Assembly: GCA_905197385.1 (NCBI GenBank)
Contig: CAJJYO010000045.1
Span: 1-9,644 of the forward strand
Length of the DNA: 9,644 nt
Reading direction: 5' to 3'
Source of the DNA: an uncultured Collinsella sp.
GTDB taxonomy: Bacteria > Actinomycetota > Coriobacteriia > Coriobacteriales > Coriobacteriaceae
Below, in pieces: positions 5,778-9,644 of the stretch (positions are counted from its first letter, which is position 1; every line of letters starts with the position of its first letter). The position numbers and the translations under genes are program-made. The notes below the pieces were generated by a model, which made no database searches, was not told the origin of the DNA, and saw only the letters and a program-made list of their open reading frames with translations.

Positions 5778-7589
5778 ATGAATACTTCAATTGACATTTC
5801 CCACATCCGCAACTTCTCGATTGTTGCGCACATCGACCATGGCAAGTCCACGATCAGTGACCGCATTCTCGAGCTCACCCATACCGTTGACGAGCGCGAT
5901 ATGGAGTCGCAGCTGCTCGACACTATGGATATCGAGCGCGAGCGCGGCATCACGATCAAGTCCAATGCCGTTCGCGTGTCCTATGACGCCGACGATGGCG
6001 AGACGTATCAGTTCAATCTGATCGATACGCCGGGCCACGTGGACTTTACCTACGAGGTCTCGCGCTCGCTGGCAGCCTGTGAGGGCGCGGTGCTCGTTGT
6101 CGACGCCACGCAGGGCGTCGAGGCGCAGACCGTCTCCAACGCGACGCTCGCCATGAACGCCAATCTGGACATTGTGCCGGCCATCAACAAGATTGACCTG
6201 CCCTCGGCCCATCCCGATGAGGTTAAGACCGAGATCGAGGATGACCTGGCGATTCCTGCCGATGATGCCGTGTGTGTCTCGGGCAAGACCGGCGAGGGCA
6301 TCCACGATCTGCTAGAGTCCATTGTCTTTTTGATCTCTCCGCCCAAGGGCGATGCGAACGCGCCGCTCAAGGCACTCATTCTGGATTCGTACTTCGACGA
6401 GTATCGTGGCGTCGTCGCCACGGTGCGCGTCTTTGACGGATCCATCAAAAAAGGCGATACCCTGCGCATGATGCAGGCAAAGGGCGACTTTTTGGTCGAT
6501 GGCGTGGGCGTCAAGCGTCCCGCCGAGACCCCGGTCGACGCGCTGACGGTCGGCGAGGTCGGATACGTGGTCACGGGCCTGAAGGACCCCGAGGCCGTTC
6601 GCGTGGGCGATACCCTCACGTGGGCGTCGAATCCCTGCCCCGAGCCGCTTCCCGGTTACCGCGAGGCCAAGCCCATGGTCTATACGGGCCTGTTCCCGAT
6701 CGATAACAAGGACTACGAGAACCTGCGTGATGCGCTCGATAAGCTGCACGTCAACGACCCGTCGTTGGTGTGGGAGCCCGAGACCTCGGTGGCGCTCGGC
6801 TTTGGCTTCCGCGTGGGCTTCCTGGGCCTGCTGCACATGGAAGTCGTCAAGGAGCGCCTGGAGCGCGAGTTCAACTTGGACCTCATTGCCACGAGCCCCT
6901 CGGTGGACTATCACGTCTACAAGACTGACGGCGAGATGATTGATGTCCGTAGCCCGCAGGATCTGCCTGAGGCTACGCGCATCGAGCGTATCGAGGAGCC
7001 CTACCTCAAGGCAAAGATCATCTGCCCGCCCGAGTATACGGGTGCCGTCATGCAGCTCGCTATCGAGCACCGCGGCATTACTACCGACATGATCCATCTC
7101 ACGAGCAAGTCGGTCGAGATGCGCTTTGATATGCCGCTTGCCGAGCTCATCTTGGACTTCTTCGATCAGCTCAAGAGCCGTACCAAGGGCTATGCCTCGC
7201 TCGACTACGAGTTCAACGAGTACCGTCCATCTGAGCTTGTGAAGCTCGATATCCTGCTTTCGGGCGACGAGGTGGACGCGCTGTCGTTTATCGTCCACAA
7301 GGACAAGGCCTACGGTCTTGCCCGCGGCCTGTGCGACAAGCTTAAGGAGATTATCCCGCGTCAGCTGTTCGAGGTGCCCATCCAGGGTGCTATCGGCAAC
7401 AAGATCATTGCCCGCTCCACCGTCAAGGCGCGTCGCAAGGACGTGCTTGCTAAGTGCTACGGCGGCGATATCTCGCGTAAGCGCAAGCTGCTCGAGAAGC
7501 AGAAAGAGGGCAAGAAGCGCATGAAGGCCATCGGATCGGTCGAGGTCCCGCAGGAGGCCTTTATGGCGATCCTCAAGGTGGACGAGTAG
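5778..7589 (+). CDS. lepA: Elongation factor 4 (LepA), ribosome-bound translational GTPase
   Basis: LepA/EF4 is a conserved GTPase that acts on the ribosome; back-translocation and a role in 30S biogenesis or initiation have both been reported. The 603 residues match the family (E. coli 599). GTPase motifs: G1 AHIDHGKST (17-25), the switch region with RERGITIK (54-61), G3 DTPGH (83-87), G4 NKID (137-140) and a G5-like SGKTG. Then come the EF-G-like domains with [17 protein letters not shown] (domain III/V region) and the LepA-specific C-terminal domain with [18 protein letters not shown] and [18 protein letters not shown], which distinguishes it from EF-G, TypA and RF3. The ATG at 5778 gives the usual short extension before [15 protein letters not shown]; an ATG at 5718 in the same frame lies inside the rpsT terminator and is rejected. 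It heads a probable lepA-dusB-hemW operon; dusB begins 4 nt after its stop. Confidence 0.97.
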   Translation: MNTSIDISHIRNFSIVAHIDHGKSTISDRILELTHTVDERDMESQLLDTMDIERERGITIKSNAVRVSYDADDGETYQFNLIDTPGHVDFTYEVSRSLAACEGAVLVVDATQGVEAQTVSNATLAMNANLDIVPAINKIDLPSAHPDEVKTEIEDDLAIPADDAVCVSGKTGEGIHDLLESIVFLISPPKGDANAPLKALILDSYFDEYRGVVATVRVFDGSIKKGDTLRMMQAKGDFLVDGVGVKRPAETPVDALTVGEVGYVVTGLKDPEAVRVGDTLTWASNPCPEPLPGYREAKPMVYTGLFPIDNKDYENLRDALDKLHVNDPSLVWEPETSVALGFGFRVGFLGLLHMEVVKERLEREFNLDLIATSPSVDYHVYKTDGEMIDVRSPQDLPEATRIERIEEPYLKAKIICPPEYTGAVMQLAIEHRGITTDMIHLTSKSVEMRFDMPLAELILDFFDQLKSRTKGYASLDYEFNEYRPSELVKLDILLSGDEVDALSFIVHKDKAYGLARGLCDKLKEIIPRQLFEVPIQGAIGNKIIARSTVKARRKDVLAKCYGGDISRKRKLLEKQKEGKKRMKAIGSVEVPQEAFMAILKVDE

Positions 7590-7593
7590 GTCT

Positions 7594-8637
7594 ATGGCGC
7601 TTTCCGAATACAGCAAGCGGCTGCTGGGCGCCTATGCCGAGCAGCCGTTCCTTATGGCTCCCATGGCGGGCGTGACCGACCCTGCCTACCGCATCATGTG
7701 CCGCCGCCGCGGTGCCAACCTTGCCTACAGCGAGATGGTGAGCGTGGCGGGCCTTGCCTATGCCAGCAACAAGACCTGGCGCCTGGTGCTACCGGCCGAC
7801 GAGGAGCAGCAGATTTGCGTGCAGCTCTTTGGCTCCAAGCCCGAGCAGTTTGCGAATGCCGTCGCCGCCGTCGAGGAGCGTGTGGGCGATCGCCTGTCAT
7901 TGATCGATATCAACATGGCCTGTCCGGCTCGCAAGGTCGTTACCAAGGGCGAAGGCTCGGCGCTTATGCGCACGCCCGACCTGGCCGAGAAGATTGTCGA
8001 GGCAGCGGTGGGCGCGGCGCATGTTCCCGTGACCGTGAAGATCCGCAAGGGTTTTTATGCCGAGGACCGCAACGCCGCAACGTTTGCCCAGATGCTTGAA
8101 GGGGCGGGCGCCTCTGCAGTTGCCGTGCACGGTCGTTGTGCCACGCAGCTCTATACGGGCCAGGCCGATTGGTCTGTCGTCGATGAGGTGGCCGACGCCG
8201 TCGAGATTCCCGTTATCGGTTCGGGCGATGTGTTCTGCGCCGAGGATGCCGCAGAGCATCTGCGCAGCTCGGGTGCCAGCGCGGTGTTTATCGCACGCGG
8301 CATCTACGGAAACCCCTGGGTTTTTGGTGATGCTCGCGCCCTTGCGCTCGATGGCATACCGGTGCCGGCACGCAGCTCCGTCGAGCGCCTGGACGCCCTG
8401 CGTGAGCACCTAACGCTGACGCATGAGCTCCTGCCGCTCATGTCGCGTGCCCGCACGTACGCAAGCTGGTACTTAAAAGGCATGCCTCATGCCGCCGCTT
8501 GGCGTGCCCATGTGGTGCGCTGTTCCACTTACGAGGAGTTTATGGCGCTGGTTGATGAGATCGAGCGCGATGTGGTGGCCTGCGAGGCTGCCCTTGCCGC
8601 CGGCGAATCGGTGCCTCCACATCCGCTGGAGGCTTAA
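7594..8637 (+). CDS. dusB: tRNA-dihydrouridine synthase, DusB-like
   Basis: Dus enzymes use FMN and NADPH to reduce uridines in the tRNA D-loop to dihydrouridine. The 347 residues are slightly longer than the common 320-335, because of an Ala/Glu-rich C-terminal tail. TIM-barrel features: LMAPMAGVTDPAYR near the N-terminus (FMN site), NMACPARKVVTKGEGSALM (107-125) with the catalytic cysteine Cys110, VKIRKGF, VHGRCATQLYTGQADW (178-193), IGSGDV and ARGIYGNPWVFG (234-245), and the C-terminal helical domain YLKGMPHAAAWR. The overall pattern (NMGCPxKKV, GSALM, HGRT) fits the DusB/NifR3 group best; the subgroup is not certain. Two common positions differ: NMACP for NMGCP, and HGRC for HGRT. It starts 4 nt after lepA with no good Shine-Dalgarno (AAGGTGG ends 12 nt upstream), so coupling to lepA translation is likely. 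It overlaps the hemW ribosome binding site at its 3' end. Confidence 0.93.
   Translation: MALSEYSKRLLGAYAEQPFLMAPMAGVTDPAYRIMCRRRGANLAYSEMVSVAGLAYASNKTWRLVLPADEEQQICVQLFGSKPEQFANAVAAVEERVGDRLSLIDINMACPARKVVTKGEGSALMRTPDLAEKIVEAAVGAAHVPVTVKIRKGFYAEDRNAATFAQMLEGAGASAVAVHGRCATQLYTGQADWSVVDEVADAVEIPVIGSGDVFCAEDAAEHLRSSGASAVFIARGIYGNPWVFGDARALALDGIPVPARSSVERLDALREHLTLTHELLPLMSRARTYASWYLKGMPHAAAWRAHVVRCSTYEEFMALVDEIERDVVACEAALAAGESVPPHPLEA
8628..8632 (+). promoter_or_regulatory. Shine-Dalgarno site that fixes the hemW start
   Basis: GGAGG inside the last codons of dusB lies 7 nt before the GTG at 8640, ideal spacing. It supports a GTG start 2 nt after the dusB stop and tight coupling of the two genes. 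Confidence 0.85.
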
Positions 8638-8639
8638 GG

Positions 8640-9644
8640 GTGGCCGTTACCGCGCTGTACGTGCACGTGCCGTTTTGCGCCCAAAAGTGCCGGTACTGCG
8701 ACTTTGACTCGCGCAGTTTTGCTCCGTGCGACCTGAGCGCTGCGCTCGATGTCTATTTTGAGCAGTTGTTCGCGCGCCTCGATGCTTTTGGCAAGGCTGG
8801 GGCCCTTGAACAGATCCGCACCGTCTATGTTGGCGGTGGTACGCCGTCGCTGGCGGGGAAGCGCCTGGTGGAGCTGGCGCGGCGTATTCGTGCGTGGTGC
8901 GCCCCCGTTGAGTTTACCTGCGAGGCCAATCCCGAGTCGCTGACCGCCGAGCTTGCCGCTGCGCTTGCCAAGGTTGGTGTCACACGCGTCTCTCTGGGCG
9001 TGCAAACGCTCGATAACATCGAACTTACCGCTATCGGCCGTATTCACGATGCCGATCGGGCGCTTGCCGCCATCGCGACAGTCAAGAACGCTGGGCTTGA
9101 CGTGTCGTGCGACCTTATGTGCGGACTTCCTGGGCAGACCGCAGCGAGTTGGAGGCGCACGCTCGATGGCGTGCTGGCGGCGGCTCCGCATCATGTGTCG
9201 GTCTACCCGCTCACGCTTGAGGAGGGGACTCCCCTTTATCGCATGGCGTGCCGCGACGAGTCGGTCGAGCCCGACGAGGATTTTCAAGCTTCGTGCATGG
9301 ATGTGGCGCGTGAGCGTCTGGGTGCGGCCGGCTATCACCCGTATGAGGTGGCAAGCTATGCGCTCGACGGACATGAGTGCGCCCATAACATTGCCTACTG
9401 GACCGGCCAGGGCTATTTGGGCCTGGGTCGCTCTGCCGCGGGCATGCTCGATGCCGAGGATTTCGATCGTCTTGCAGGTTTGTTCCCCGGCGTGTCTTCT
9501 CGAGGCGATTCGTACCGCGTGCGTCTGGTGCAACGTGACGATGACGCGACGGCGTTCGAGGCCGAATATCTCTCGCAGCGCGAGGCCGCGGCCGAAGACC
9601 TGATGCTTGCTTGTCGCATGACGCGCGGTGTCGCGTCCGACCTT
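8640..9644 (+). CDS. hemW: HemW-like radical-SAM haem chaperone, 5' part (3' end outside window)
   Basis: HemW is a radical-SAM protein related to the oxygen-independent coproporphyrinogen III oxidase HemN, but it is considered a haem-binding chaperone and not that oxidase; genomes often mislabel it HemN. The frame is open for 335 codons to the window edge; the family is about 370-400 residues, so roughly 40-60 are missing. Visible: ALYVHVPFC, the [4Fe-4S] motif CAQKCRYC (Cys13, Cys17, Cys20) followed by DF, which lacks the fourth cysteine of HemN (CxxxCxxCxC); YVGGGTPS (63-70); the CEANPES block; RVSLGVQTLDN; IGRIH; CDLMCGLPGQT; SVYPLTLEEGTPLY; the YEVASYAL and HNIAYW (249-254) block, then YLGLGRSAAG; and the start of the C-terminal winged-helix region (EAAAEDLMLACRMTRGV). 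GTG at 8640 has GGAGG 7 nt upstream. It is the third gene of the lepA-dusB-hemW run; hrcA is the likely next gene by comparison with Firmicutes. Confidence 0.94.
   Translation, partial: MAVTALYVHVPFCAQKCRYCDFDSRSFAPCDLSAALDVYFEQLFARLDAFGKAGALEQIRTVYVGGGTPSLAGKRLVELARRIRAWCAPVEFTCEANPESLTAELAAALAKVGVTRVSLGVQTLDNIELTAIGRIHDADRALAAIATVKNAGLDVSCDLMCGLPGQTAASWRRTLDGVLAAAPHHVSVYPLTLEEGTPLYRMACRDESVEPDEDFQASCMDVARERLGAAGYHPYEVASYALDGHECAHNIAYWTGQGYLGLGRSAAGMLDAEDFDRLAGLFPGVSSRGDSYRVRLVQRDDDATAFEAEYLSQREAAAEDLMLACRMTRGVASDL

Noticed and set aside
6312..7616. A 434-codon open frame on the - strand opposite lepA
   Set aside because: It is a shadow of lepA. The translation is low in complexity of motif, shows no family I recognise, and lepA is complete and conserved throughout this stretch. 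Long antisense frames are expected in GC-rich genes with biased codons.
8634..9533. A 299-codon open frame on the - strand at the right end
   Set aside because: It lies opposite hemW, whose + strand frame from 8640 carries all HemW motifs. The antisense translation is basic, without recognisable domains.
1..9644. Mobile element, CRISPR array, tRNA/rRNA gene or defence island
   Set aside because: I looked for inverted terminal repeats, transposase or integrase motifs, regularly spaced repeats and tRNA-like cloverleaf ends and saw none. The genes are contiguous, co-directional and typical core genes.

Overview
The window is a run of core (housekeeping) genes, all on the + strand, in a fairly GC-rich bacterium. 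Gene content, gene order and protein style suggest an actinobacterium of the class Coriobacteriia, possibly Collinsella-like. That assignment rests on recognition and not on a database search, so treat the genus as a guess.

Layout from left to right: the 3' part of thiI (tRNA 4-thiouridine synthase), closed by a strong intrinsic terminator (1024-1056); a 213-nt intergenic region with a perfect 12-bp palindrome; comEA and comEC, joined by a 4-bp ATGA overlap (DNA-uptake receptor and DNA-uptake channel); a candidate promoter and holA (DNA polymerase III delta subunit); a promoter and probably folded leader in front of rpsT (ribosomal protein S20), closed by a second strong terminator (5716-5752); then lepA (elongation factor 4), dusB (tRNA dihydrouridine synthase) and the 5' part of hemW (radical-SAM haem chaperone), spaced 4 and 2 nt apart and so probably one operon.

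Two tRNA modification enzymes (ThiI, DusB), two ribosome-linked factors (S20, LepA), one replication clamp-loader subunit and a DNA-uptake pair make up the block. The order comEA-comEC-holA-rpsT-lepA-hemW is the one familiar from Firmicutes such as Bacillus subtilis, apart from comEB and gpr there and dusB here. In that layout hrcA and the dnaK/dnaJ chaperone genes follow hemW, so they are the natural expectation just beyond the right edge.

No mobile element, CRISPR array, RNA gene, pseudogene or foreign-looking island is visible, and I do not see an undescribed multi-gene system. The points most worth a second look are regulatory: a likely leaderless lepA mRNA whose -10 box sits right behind the rpsT terminator, a foldable rpsT leader with a duplicated Shine-Dalgarno-like sequence, and the palindrome in front of comEA. 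No stretch over 300 bases is without a gene.
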